Shown here: positions 8,059-16,534 of the stretch, piece after piece | Layout: the number at the start of each line of letters is the position of its first letter | How positions within the stretch are numbered: the stretch's first letter is position 1 | Assembly: GCA_964242215.1 (NCBI GenBank) | Contig: CAXTCJ010000003.1 | Coordinates: forward strand, 1 to 64,000 | Length of the DNA: 64,000 bases | From: LMUY01 sp964242215 | GTDB lineage: Bacteria > Pseudomonadota > Alphaproteobacteria > Acetobacterales > Acetobacteraceae | Reading direction: 5' to 3' | Notes under the pieces: model-generated | Database searches by the model: none | Seen by the model: only the letters and a program-made list of their open reading frames with translations | What the model was told of the DNA's origin: nothing | Position numbers and translations under genes: made by a program

Positions 8059-8847
8059 CTAAGGCGCAGCGAACGCAAGACCTGTCTGTTGGAAATACGC
8101 GGCAAAGGCCGGATCGAATGAAAGATAGATGTCCATCAGCTGACGGGTTTTTGCCTGCATGGCCGGGAAATTCCTGATCTCGCGGCCAAATTCCTGGCCG
8201 TGGCCGAACACTTTCTCCGCATACGTATTCCAGTCGTTGTCCAGACTGGTCGTTCCATACAGCGCCACAAAACCGTCCCGGTGCAGTGCCTCGCTACCGT
8301 CCACGCTGCCGGGGTCGGCGAGAACGTTCTTGTAACTGTCGAAATCCAGGTAATGGAAATTCGGGGGATTTGCCGCCGTCCAGGCAGACACGTTGAAGGT
8401 TGCGTGAGCTCGCACGATCGAACTTAGCTCGTGGTGCAACGTGTCGCTGTCGAACGCGGCACTCGCCGGGTCGCCGACGTTGAAGTAGCTGATCGCGACC
8501 AGATCGCCGTGGAACAAGCCACCCGCGGGCTCACCGAGGACGGTGATGTCTCCGGCCACGGCGACCCGGTGTAGCATCTGCCGCAAGAAGCCGTCCGGGT
8601 AAACGGACAGAGCCGTGCGCAGGGACGCCAGTGCTGCGGGCAAGTCGCGGGCAGGAAGGTCGGCCATCTGCACCGGCCGATCAGCGCGGGCAACCTCCGG
8701 GGCAATGTTGACCTGCAGATCGGTCGTCACGATCGAGAGCCCGTATTGCGCCTCGATCGCCGCTTGTTGTGTCGTCGCGCCCCAGGCGCAGGCGCCTGAC
8801 AAGGTCACTGCGGCCGCGACGAGCGTCAGAGACGGCCACCCCTTCAT
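8059..8847 (-). CDS. Secreted protein of unknown function with degenerate metallopeptidase-like motif, 3' end cut by IS630
   Basis: A 262-residue protein starting at ATG 8847 (a TTG at 8853 is also possible) with an N-terminal signal peptide to about residue 25 (LTLVAAAVTLSGACAWGA). The middle contains DTLHHELSSIVRAH, which recalls zinc-peptidase HExxH motifs but lacks the third ligand at the usual place, so activity is doubtful. It follows the LysM gene after a gap of only a few bases, suggesting a shared transcript and a role in the periplasm near the T6SS. The stop codon (TAG, 8059-8061) falls on the IS630 terminal CTA, so the original protein was probably longer. I do not recognise the family with confidence. 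Confidence 0.6.
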   Translation of the reverse strand: MKGWPSLTLVAAAVTLSGACAWGATTQQAAIEAQYGLSIVTTDLQVNIAPEVARADRPVQMADLPARDLPAALASLRTALSVYPDGFLRQMLHRVAVAGDITVLGEPAGGLFHGDLVAISYFNVGDPASAAFDSDTLHHELSSIVRAHATFNVSAWTAANPPNFHYLDFDSYKNVLADPGSVDGSEALHRDGFVALYGTTSLDNDWNTYAEKVFGHGQEFGREIRNFPAMQAKTRQLMDIYLSFDPAFAAYFQQTGLAFAAP

Positions 8848-8849
8848 AT

Positions 8850-9983
8850 TCAATTGGCAAATTCAGGGGCCAGCGCGCTGGCAGCGCGTGCCGCCCTGGC
8901 GGCCTGAACCGTACGCGCCGCCCAAAGAGCGACAGCCGGGTCGGCCTCGGCATCGGCTCCGACGGTCACGAAATTGGACGCGACAACGGCCGTGACGAGG
9001 ACCGCGACGCCGATTTCCACCTTGTGGTCTGCGACCCAGGTCCCGGCCTTTTGCCACCAATGCTCCGGCTGCGGGATGGCAACAGGCCTAGGCGCCACGC
9101 GCACGGGGTCGGCGCGCCGGGTGATGTCGGGGTCGTCGGCCTTGGGCCGCAGATCGACGGTGACGGTGAAGTTCTCCGCGACGTAGACATGCTGGCCTAA
9201 TTTACCCTGCAGGGTAGGTGCCGCGAACTTGAAGCGTAGCGCCGGGATCAGGTTGTCCGACTCCACCGCAATGCCGGTGGAGCTGAGGCTGGGCGGGGCG
9301 CCGTGCGCGTTCAGCGTCAACATGTCCTCGAAAGTCGCTTTCTTGCTGCCCGGCTCCCACGAGATCTTCTCGTTCTGGATCAACTTGGCAAAGACACCAT
9401 CCGTCTCGCTCTTTGCCGCGGCTTCGGCACCCTTGTTGGTGAGGGTGAGGACGGGGATTTGCTTGTCGAGCCAGATCGTCACCGAACCATCGAACTTCAG
9501 CGTGGCTGTGTAGTTCGGCCCCTCGATGACCTGCTTGGGGATCACGTCCAGCTTGTACTTGAACGGAAAGCTGTTGACCGTCGTCGATCCGCCGCCTGCC
9601 CCCCCACCGGGTGCTGCCGCAGAGGGCGACGTTGGCCCCTGCTGCGGTGGCGTGGCAGAGGGTGGCTGCGGCAGGCCGGCGGGCGCACCGTTGACGGCCG
9701 TCTTGGTCGTGGCGGCGATCTTCGGATGCGTGGTCTGCCTGGGATGACGGCGGCTCGCCTGGTGAGCGGCGCGTCCGTGACCTGACTCAGGGGGTGGGAT
9801 CAGCAACAACTCGCCCACGCTCAGCTTGTCCGGATCGGTCAGCCGATGCCGCGTGTAGGATTGGACGTCACGCCGATTGTTGTAGGCGAAGATCCGCGGC
9901 CAAAGTTTGGCGTGACCGAGTTGCGAGTCGGCGATGGTCGCCAACGAGTCGCCGTTCTTGACGCGGTATCGATGGCCACGCAT
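8850..9983 (-). CDS. LysM-domain protein of the T6SS locus
   Basis: 377 residues from ATG 9983; the frame extends to 10034 but those residues precede the natural LysM start. Residues 1-60 form a LysM domain (YRVKNGDSLATIADSQLG through LSVGELLLIPP), which binds peptidoglycan. A Pro/Ala/Ser/Gly-rich linker follows (about 75-135), then a domain I do not recognise (140-310), and a single hydrophobic helix near the C-terminus (VEIGVAVLVTAVVASNFV). LysM proteins near T6SS genes are thought to help fit the apparatus to the cell wall; here that is inference. It lies downstream of ppkA on the same strand, with one small opposite-strand gene between them. Confidence 0.75.
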   Translation of the reverse strand: MRGHRYRVKNGDSLATIADSQLGHAKLWPRIFAYNNRRDVQSYTRHRLTDPDKLSVGELLLIPPPESGHGRAAHQASRRHPRQTTHPKIAATTKTAVNGAPAGLPQPPSATPPQQGPTSPSAAAPGGGAGGGSTTVNSFPFKYKLDVIPKQVIEGPNYTATLKFDGSVTIWLDKQIPVLTLTNKGAEAAAKSETDGVFAKLIQNEKISWEPGSKKATFEDMLTLNAHGAPPSLSSTGIAVESDNLIPALRFKFAAPTLQGKLGQHVYVAENFTVTVDLRPKADDPDITRRADPVRVAPRPVAIPQPEHWWQKAGTWVADHKVEIGVAVLVTAVVASNFVTVGADAEADPAVALWAARTVQAARAARAASALAPEFAN

Positions 9984-10079
9984 CTGATCGTCCACTCCCC
10001 TTGCTTGGGAGCAGCAGAGGGCGCCCTTGGTCAAACAGCAAGTAGCGAGCGCTCACATCTGCGCGGGCACGGAAGTGAA

Positions 10080-10364
10080 ATGGAGCTGAGCCGGTTGGGC
10101 CATGCCTCGCTGCTGGCGGTGATCGCCTTGATGGCGGCATGCGGCGTGCATTTCACCTACCGGGCGGCGGAGGCTTGGGCACGGCGCCGCCGTGGCCGCA
10201 GCCGCGACCATATCATGCTGCCGGCCTTGCTCGGGTTCGTCGTGGCGCTCGCGCTCGTGGCCGACTGGCTGGCGGACGTGGACGCCGCGCTGCTGCGGCA
10301 AGGCGGCTTTGCTCTCTTCCTCGGACTTGCGATCGGTCAGCGCCTGCCCCGTCCGCGCCGCTGA
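10080..10364 (+). CDS. Small membrane protein, two predicted helices
   Basis: 94 residues from ATG 10080, which has GGAAG at ideal spacing; longer in-frame extension to 9846 lies antisense to the LysM gene and is not supported. The sequence has a hydrophobic helix at about 7-22 (ASLLAVIALMAACGV), a basic loop (ARRRRGRSRD) and a second hydrophobic stretch from about 50 to 88. It sits alone on the plus strand inside the otherwise minus-strand T6SS arm, between the LysM gene and ppkA, ending 11 bp from the ppkA stop. Function unknown. Confidence 0.55.
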   Translation: MELSRLGHASLLAVIALMAACGVHFTYRAAEAWARRRRGRSRDHIMLPALLGFVVALALVADWLADVDAALLRQGGFALFLGLAIGQRLPRPRR

Positions 10365-10375
10365 TGGTGCGAGAC

Positions 10376-11593
10376 CTACCGCGACCGGCGCGTCAAACGG
10401 CGATACCACGGGGGCTGCGGGGCCTTGCCCGCCAACTCCGCCAGTGCGTCGGCCGCATTGGCGGGACGGTCCTCCGGTCGGGGCTGCAACAGGCTTCGTA
10501 TCAGCCCGGCCCAAGGCAAAGGCACGCCCTCCAGCGCCGGCGTTTCGGCTCGGGCGGCCGTGGCACTGGCATGGTCGGATCCCATGTCCAGCCGGCGCCC
10601 GCGTGATGCGGCAGCCAGAACGAGCCCCAGGCTGTAAAGATCCGAACGGTCGTCCAGCGCATGAGGGCTGCCGCGCAACTGTTCCGGCGAGACCCACGAG
10701 AACTTGCCGGCGAAGTCGACCAGTGCCGCGGTGTCCTCCGCCTCACCGACGCGTTGCGCCAGACCGAAATCGATGATCTTCGGGTCGGAGCAACTGTCCG
10801 ACTCCAGCATGATGTTGTCCGGTGACAGATCGCCGTGGACGATCCCCTCTGCATGCAGGCCGGTCAGGGTCTGCAGCAGAGCGGTTGCCAGGGCGGACAG
10901 CTCCGCCGCGGCGAGCGGGCCGTCGCGCAATCGAGCTGCCAGCGTGCTGCCACGCACGAACTCCATCACCATCAGCAGCCGCCCATCCGCGTCGCGGATA
11001 AGGCCGTGCCCTGCCACCACGCCGGCCTGGCGCAGGCGGAGCAGACAACGCCCTTCGTCCAGCAGCATGCCCACCAGGATGGGGTTTAGCGTGTGCTGCG
11101 GTTGCAGGATCTTGATCGCGTGCTCGGTCCGCAGGTCCCGGTGGCGTACCCGGTAGATCTCGCCGACCCCGCCGCGGGCGATCAGGGCGCGGACGTAGAA
11201 GGTGTTGGCCAGCAACTGGCCAGGCTGCAGCGTTGCATCCGTCGGCCAGTCCGCAGCCACGGATGCACCCGGCGTCCGGCTCACGAGCCGCTCGATCATG
11301 TCCCGGGCGGCGTCGCCAAGCGCCTGCCGCTCGACCGGTGAGCGCAGCCGCCCGGCTTGGTCGTGCGACAGCGCTGCCGAGAAGGCGCTCAGCCGGCCGT
11401 TGAACCAGGCGCGCGCGCCGTCTGCATCGTCCAGCGTGGCCATGCTGACCAGTTCGGCGGCCCCTGGTGCGTCAAGGTATGGTGCATCAAAATCCGCGGG
11501 CGCGTCAGGCAAGCCGGGGCGGGCGGCGACCTTGCCCGGTGCCAAACGCGCCTGCACCACGGTGGGCTCGTCGGCGGCCTCGGCCTGGGTCAT
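10376..11593 (-). CDS. ppkA: T6SS serine/threonine protein kinase PpkA (TagE)
   Basis: 405 residues from ATG 11593; the start overlaps the tagF-pppA stop as ATGA. The first 115 residues are non-catalytic, then comes a Hanks-type kinase: glycine loop around 141-144 (RGGVGEIYRV), AIK lysine at 161, catalytic loop HGDLSPDN at 253-260 (HGD in place of HRD), DFG at 275-277 and SPEQL in the activation segment. No transmembrane or periplasmic sensor domain is present, unlike the Pseudomonas kinase. In Agrobacterium the orthologue phosphorylates TssL so that the FHA protein binds and secretion is triggered. The N-terminus holds DEPTVV with Thr11, matching the TssL N-terminus (see findings). Confidence 0.92.
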   Translation of the reverse strand: MTQAEAADEPTVVQARLAPGKVAARPGLPDAPADFDAPYLDAPGAAELVSMATLDDADGARAWFNGRLSAFSAALSHDQAGRLRSPVERQALGDAARDMIERLVSRTPGASVAADWPTDATLQPGQLLANTFYVRALIARGGVGEIYRVRHRDLRTEHAIKILQPQHTLNPILVGMLLDEGRCLLRLRQAGVVAGHGLIRDADGRLLMVMEFVRGSTLAARLRDGPLAAAELSALATALLQTLTGLHAEGIVHGDLSPDNIMLESDSCSDPKIIDFGLAQRVGEAEDTAALVDFAGKFSWVSPEQLRGSPHALDDRSDLYSLGLVLAAASRGRRLDMGSDHASATAARAETPALEGVPLPWAGLIRSLLQPRPEDRPANAADALAELAGKAPQPPWYRRLTRRSR

Positions 11594-13005
11594 GGCGGCG
11601 CGGCGTGCACGACGATGGCCGTGATGTTGTCCATCGCCCCGGCGACCAGGCAATCTTGCATCAAGCTCTCCACGGCGCGCCCCGGATCGCTGCCCTCCAG
11701 CGCGCGCTGCAGGTCGCCGTCGTCCAGCACCTTGGTGATGCCGTCGCTGCACAGCAGGAAGCAGTCACCGGGCATCACCGGGCCGTGCACCGTCTCGACC
11801 ACGGGCTCGTCGCCCACGCCGACCGCGTGGATCACCATGCCGCTCCGCCCGGCCGCATGGTCCCGCGTGAGCTGCTCCAACGCCCCTTCCCGCAGGCGAT
11901 AAATGCGGCTGTCCCCCGACCACATGGCTGCAAAATGACCGCCATAGACCAGCAGCACAACGACGGTCGAGGCGATGATCGCCGACTCCCCGATCAGCTC
12001 CGCCCGTTGGCGCAGGATCGCATGCGCCTCGCCGAGCAGCCCGGTCACGTCTTCGACGGTGGTGCGAAAACTCAGGGGCGGCAGCAGTTGCTCCAATCGG
12101 TCGACGACCGTCCGGCTTGCGAACTGCGCCTCGTGGTGCCCGCCAACGCCATCGGCGACCGCCCACAGGCCCAGGTCGCACCGGGTCAGCATCGCGTCCT
12201 CGTTTTGCTTGCGGCGGGTACCGGGATGCGTGCGCCCCGCAAACGGCAGGGTAGACACCGGCTTGAGCATGAGCAGCGGCAGATCGTCGACGGTGGCCGT
12301 GCCACTCGGCCGCTCCCACCCCCACTCGTCCCAATTGCCGTCCAGCAGGGCGGCGAAATTGGTCGGGGCTGGCATCCCCTGTCCCAACAGCACGGACGCG
12401 CGCACCTTCTCCGACCCGACCGTCCACCACAGGCTGAACCGCACATTGCTGCCCATCAACACGCGGTCGAGAATGTGGGCGTAGGTCGCCGATAGATCGC
12501 CACCCTCCGAGAGGTCCAGCCGCATCGCCTGCGGCTGCGCCGAGCTGCTGGTGCGGGAGTAGGCCGGAAGCCCCAGCCCCGACACCGCCCGGTCGAACGC
12601 GTCCAGGTCGAACACGTCGTTGAGTGAGGTGAGGATCAGCGCCTCCGCCCGGTCGAACCATTTGCGGGCGCCATGAAACAGCGTGCCGGGGGAGAGGCAA
12701 CCGGGCAGCTGCGCCGCGATGATGAGGGGGAAGTAGCGGCCCACCCGGTCCACGCTAGGGATCATTACGCCGAGGGCCGGCGCCTCGCCGCAAAGGTTCG
12801 GCCCCAGTACGAAGCGCCAGATGGGCGATCGCAGATAGGTGGGCAGCCAGCTTGGGCCGAGCTGGCGCTTGCTGGTGGCGATGGAACGTTGCAGCCAGGT
12901 GTCGAAGCCGAACCGGAACGCTTCGTCCAGCCGCCGGCTGACGAAGTCGCCGCGGGCCGGCAGCTTGCCGAAGAAGCCGGGCGGCGATGGCGATCCCTGG
13001 TTCAA
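11590..13005 (-). CDS. tagF-pppA: TagF-PppA fusion: T6SS repressor domain plus PP2C phosphatase
   Basis: 471 residues. Residues 1 to about 225 are TagF (GFFGKLPARGDFV start; LGPNLCGEAPALGVMIPSVD; SLNDVFD). Residues about 255-465 are a PP2C phosphatase with the metal-binding motifs RRKQNEDAM, VADGVGGHHE, WSGDSRIYR and GAMDNITAIV. The fusion is known from Agrobacterium, where both halves counteract threonine-phosphorylation-dependent activation. The only usable start before the conserved FFGKLP is a TTG at 13005 (an in-frame TAG lies upstream), implying weak initiation and low abundance. The tssM stop is only 10 bp away, and the 3' end overlaps ppkA. Confidence 0.92.
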   Translation of the reverse strand: MNQGSPSPPGFFGKLPARGDFVSRRLDEAFRFGFDTWLQRSIATSKRQLGPSWLPTYLRSPIWRFVLGPNLCGEAPALGVMIPSVDRVGRYFPLIIAAQLPGCLSPGTLFHGARKWFDRAEALILTSLNDVFDLDAFDRAVSGLGLPAYSRTSSSAQPQAMRLDLSEGGDLSATYAHILDRVLMGSNVRFSLWWTVGSEKVRASVLLGQGMPAPTNFAALLDGNWDEWGWERPSGTATVDDLPLLMLKPVSTLPFAGRTHPGTRRKQNEDAMLTRCDLGLWAVADGVGGHHEAQFASRTVVDRLEQLLPPLSFRTTVEDVTGLLGEAHAILRQRAELIGESAIIASTVVVLLVYGGHFAAMWSGDSRIYRLREGALEQLTRDHAAGRSGMVIHAVGVGDEPVVETVHGPVMPGDCFLLCSDGITKVLDDGDLQRALEGSDPGRAVESLMQDCLVAGAMDNITAIVVHAAPP

Positions 13006-13015
13006 TCCGATCGCC

Positions 13016-16000
13016 CTACTGACCGGCAGGACAGCTGAACTGCCGCAGGTCCCGCATCACGAACGGGTTGACTGCGACATCCGACGCTACCTGGAACGAG
13101 ACCTTCCGACCGCTCAGAAGAATCGAAACGGTGAAACCGTCGCGCGTGCGGTTGTAGACCGAGCCGCTATCGATCAGGCGGAACGGCGCCCACACCCCTG
13201 GCAGGTTGATCACGCCACCTGCCGCCTCTGGCTCCACGTCCAGCCGCAAACCGGTGCTGCTCGGCGCCGGCCAGGTGAAGGTCGTGGGCCGCACCGGGCC
13301 ATGCCCGTAGGTCAGCGTCTGTCCGCCGACATCCAACGTCATCGTGTTGGCAGCCGGGTCGAGGTAGTCCGGCGACAGGTCGTAGTGGAACGACGCGGCG
13401 CTCCCAGTACCGAAGAAGGCCTGCTTGATGGCGTCCGCATGTTCGAACTGGGACAGGAAGGCGGAGTTGACGCCCTGCGGGCTGTTGACCTGGAACTGCC
13501 ACGGGTGGCGCGACGTGTTGACGAACGGTGCCAGGTTTTCCTTGAAGAACTGGTCCATCACGCCGCCCGGGCCGAACAGGTGGCTGAAATCGTCCACCGA
13601 GATCTCTGACCCGGACCGGCGGCTGAACGGATAGCGCGCTGCGGCCGCCTGGGTGCAGAAGCGCTCGCCTGAGGCATGCCAGGCCTGCAGGATGGCGCTG
13701 GTGGTGGCGCCCCCGGCTACGCTGCTAATCTGCGTCGCTACGCCGCCGAGCCACACGCTCACCGGGCTGGGTAATTGGTTGCCCTCGCTGAGCAGCCGCT
13801 GATTGACATCGTTGAGCGACGAAGCCGTCTGCTGCACCGTCACCACATTGCCCGGCGAGTTCTCCGTCTTGCTAAGCTGGGCATACAGATCGGCCAACGT
13901 GCGCAGCAGCTCCGAAATCTGCGACGGCTGCCCATCGCTGGCCTTCATGGCATCCCGCAACGGCTGAAAAAGCTGATCGTCCTCCGTACCGGACGCTCCC
14001 GCCGACGCCGCGAATAGATCTCGGATGCGCTGCGATTCCGGATCCTTGGCATCCTCACCCGGCGGCGTGAGGTCGGTCGTTGCGACGATGCTGGTTATCA
14101 GCTTACGCAATACCGAGTCCGGCCCGGAAAGCGTCGTCATCACCAGGACAGCCTGGTGCATATCGGTGAGTGGCTTGACGCGCAGGTCCGTCAGCAATGC
14201 GGTCCAGCGTGCGCTGAAGTCGCCGCGATAAAGCGCCACCGCCTGGGTCGCGGCGACCGCCGGATCGTCATTGCCCGAGGTCGAGCCGCCGAACACCCAG
14301 TGATCCTTGCTGGCCTGCTCCACGGCCTCCTTCAGCTTCGGCAAAAAGACCTCGATGTAACCCTTGCGGGTATAGAGGCCCGGGATGCCTTCGGTAAGCG
14401 GCTTGCCCGAGGGCCGCGCGAAGGCTCGATCCGCGACGGCGCCCCCGACATCCGCCACCGTCCAACTTGGCAAGTTCTGGGCTTCCGGGATACCGCGCAG
14501 ATAGCTGTAGGCGCGGGCGGCCAGTGGCTGCGATCCGATCTGGGCGCGGACATCGCCGATCAGCGAAGCATCGAGCGCGATCGTGTCGACCGGCTCGCTC
14601 AGCAGGACGGGAAAATGGCGGTCCAGGTCGGCCCGCAGTCCGGCCTGCCCCGCATCGGGGTACAAGCTCGCCCAGGCTGCCGACATGAAGGTGCGCGCGA
14701 ACCCCGTGTCGACCGGCCCCTGCCCGCCGAGGCTGAGATACAGCTTGAGTGCGGCCTCCTTGAAGTCCTGGTCGTCCGTCTTGCCGTTGCGCAGGCGCTG
14801 CTGCAGGAACACCAGCACGCGCGGCAGCAGCAACTGGTTCAGCGCCCGGCCATACAGCTCCGAGTATTGCGACTGCAGCTTCGCGCTCTGATCCAGCCCG
14901 GTATGCATCCAGACCGCGGTTGCCCGCCGCCGCAGTTGCATCGGTCCGTCCCGCAGCTGGTTCAACGGTGGGACGATGCGGACGAAGTCGATGTCGCTGA
15001 CGTTTGCCGTCGGGATGCCGGCGACCGCCTTATCGTAGCTCGCAATCTGCTGGTTGGCTGTCTCGACCAGGTGCTTGTTCTGGCCGTACGCCAAACCCCA
15101 AGCGCCGAGCAGCAACACGACGACGACAGCCGCCACCCCGCCCGCGAGACGCCGGGTCATGGCCAAGCGCCGCCGCAACTTTGGATCGGCCGCCACCACG
15201 TTGGCCTCGGAGAATACCACCGCGTCCAGCAGCCTGGTCAGGAAGTAGCTTTTTTCCTGCCCGGCGAAGGCCGTGAGCCGCGGCGCATCCATGCCGAAAT
15301 TAACCGCCATGGCGTGCATCAGCCGATCGATCGGCGCGCCCTCCTGCGTCGACGATGTGAGATAGATGCCGCGCAGCAGGGGCCGGGTGTCGAACTTCGA
15401 CGTGCTGAAGATCTCCTTCAGCAATTCGTGCAGATGCTCCTTGAGCATCGCGACCTGCAGCGGGAAGCCGTAGATCAGGCCGCGCCGCTGCACGTCGGTT
15501 TCCTGCTGCAGCCGCTCCAGCACGATCGCGTTCATGCGGGTCAGCAGTTGGTCGAACTCGATGTCGAACCTGGACACGGCATCCTGCGTGTCGGGCTTGC
15601 CGTCATCCAGTGGGAAGGTGACGCCCCACACCTGCTCGCGGTCACCGCGGCTGTAGGCGTCGAAGAACTGCACGAAGCCGGCGATCAGGTCCGCCTTGGT
15701 CAACACCACGTAGATCGGGAAGCGGCTGCCGAAGACCCGCGTCAGTTCGGCGATGCGGGCGCGGATGGAGGCCGCGATGTTGAACCGCTCGCCGGCATTG
15801 CTGCCCGCGACGTCTGCCAGGCTGACGAACACGAGCACGCCGTTGATCGGCTGCAACGGGCGATATGTCTTCAACAGGTTGAGGAAGCCGGCCCAGCTTT
15901 TCTGGTCGACTTCTGGGTCGCTGTCCTGGGTGGTGTAGCGACCGGCCGTGTCGAGCAGGATGGCGTCCTCGGTGAACCACCAGTCGCAGTTGCGGGTCCC

Positions 16001-16534
16001 GCCGACACCGGCCACGGGGTCCCGCCCCATCCTCTCCGCAAGCGGGAATTTCAGCCCGGAATTCAGCAAGGCGGTGGTCTTGCCGGAGCCCGGCGGCCCG
16101 ATCAGCACGTACCAGGGCAATTGATAAAGATAGCTGCGCCGGCTGCCCCCCGTCATCTTGCGCAACTGGACTAGGGCATCCTGCAGGCGACCCTTAAGCC
16201 GGTCGATCTCCTGCGTCGACAGGTCCGCCTTGTTAGCCTCCCCATCGGCGGTGATCGCGCTGATCATCGCCCCGTTGGCGCGTCGGTCCTTGACCCACCA
16301 ATAGATGTTGTAGCCCGCCCAGCAGGCGATCACGACGGCGCAGGCGAGCAGACGGCGGAAATCACCCTCCAGCGGGCGGAAATTCCCGATGCGAACGCTG
16401 TCGCCGTAAAAGAAGATCGCGAGGCAGGCGGCCAGCGACCAAACCAGCGTCCGCAGCCAGCGCCAGCGGATCAATCGGGTGATCGGCGCCGCCATACTCG
16501 AGGCGAGGTTCTTCAGGTTGAAGAAGAAGTTCAT
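13016..16534 (-). CDS. tssM: T6SS membrane-complex protein TssM (IcmF)
   Basis: 1,172 residues, normal length for TssM. Two transmembrane helices lie at about 26-43 and 61-80, a cytoplasmic NTPase domain has Walker A GPPGSGKT at 146-153, and a third helix lies near residue 470 (GGVAAVVVVLLLGAWGLAYG). A large periplasmic region with the TssJ-binding beta domain completes it. TssM spans the envelope and links the TssL base to the TssJ lipoprotein. Walker A is intact, so NTP binding is plausible. The start overlaps the tssL stop as ATGA, showing translational coupling. Confidence 0.97.
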   Translation of the reverse strand: MNFFFNLKNLASSMAAPITRLIRWRWLRTLVWSLAACLAIFFYGDSVRIGNFRPLEGDFRRLLACAVVIACWAGYNIYWWVKDRRANGAMISAITADGEANKADLSTQEIDRLKGRLQDALVQLRKMTGGSRRSYLYQLPWYVLIGPPGSGKTTALLNSGLKFPLAERMGRDPVAGVGGTRNCDWWFTEDAILLDTAGRYTTQDSDPEVDQKSWAGFLNLLKTYRPLQPINGVLVFVSLADVAGSNAGERFNIAASIRARIAELTRVFGSRFPIYVVLTKADLIAGFVQFFDAYSRGDREQVWGVTFPLDDGKPDTQDAVSRFDIEFDQLLTRMNAIVLERLQQETDVQRRGLIYGFPLQVAMLKEHLHELLKEIFSTSKFDTRPLLRGIYLTSSTQEGAPIDRLMHAMAVNFGMDAPRLTAFAGQEKSYFLTRLLDAVVFSEANVVAADPKLRRRLAMTRRLAGGVAAVVVVLLLGAWGLAYGQNKHLVETANQQIASYDKAVAGIPTANVSDIDFVRIVPPLNQLRDGPMQLRRRATAVWMHTGLDQSAKLQSQYSELYGRALNQLLLPRVLVFLQQRLRNGKTDDQDFKEAALKLYLSLGGQGPVDTGFARTFMSAAWASLYPDAGQAGLRADLDRHFPVLLSEPVDTIALDASLIGDVRAQIGSQPLAARAYSYLRGIPEAQNLPSWTVADVGGAVADRAFARPSGKPLTEGIPGLYTRKGYIEVFLPKLKEAVEQASKDHWVFGGSTSGNDDPAVAATQAVALYRGDFSARWTALLTDLRVKPLTDMHQAVLVMTTLSGPDSVLRKLITSIVATTDLTPPGEDAKDPESQRIRDLFAASAGASGTEDDQLFQPLRDAMKASDGQPSQISELLRTLADLYAQLSKTENSPGNVVTVQQTASSLNDVNQRLLSEGNQLPSPVSVWLGGVATQISSVAGGATTSAILQAWHASGERFCTQAAAARYPFSRRSGSEISVDDFSHLFGPGGVMDQFFKENLAPFVNTSRHPWQFQVNSPQGVNSAFLSQFEHADAIKQAFFGTGSAASFHYDLSPDYLDPAANTMTLDVGGQTLTYGHGPVRPTTFTWPAPSSTGLRLDVEPEAAGGVINLPGVWAPFRLIDSGSVYNRTRDGFTVSILLSGRKVSFQVASDVAVNPFVMRDLRQFSCPAGQ

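Noticed and set aside
14156..16174. 672-codon open frame on the plus strand
   Set aside because: It is antisense to tssM throughout, has His/Gln/Arg-rich composition typical of GC-rich shadow frames, and matches no family.
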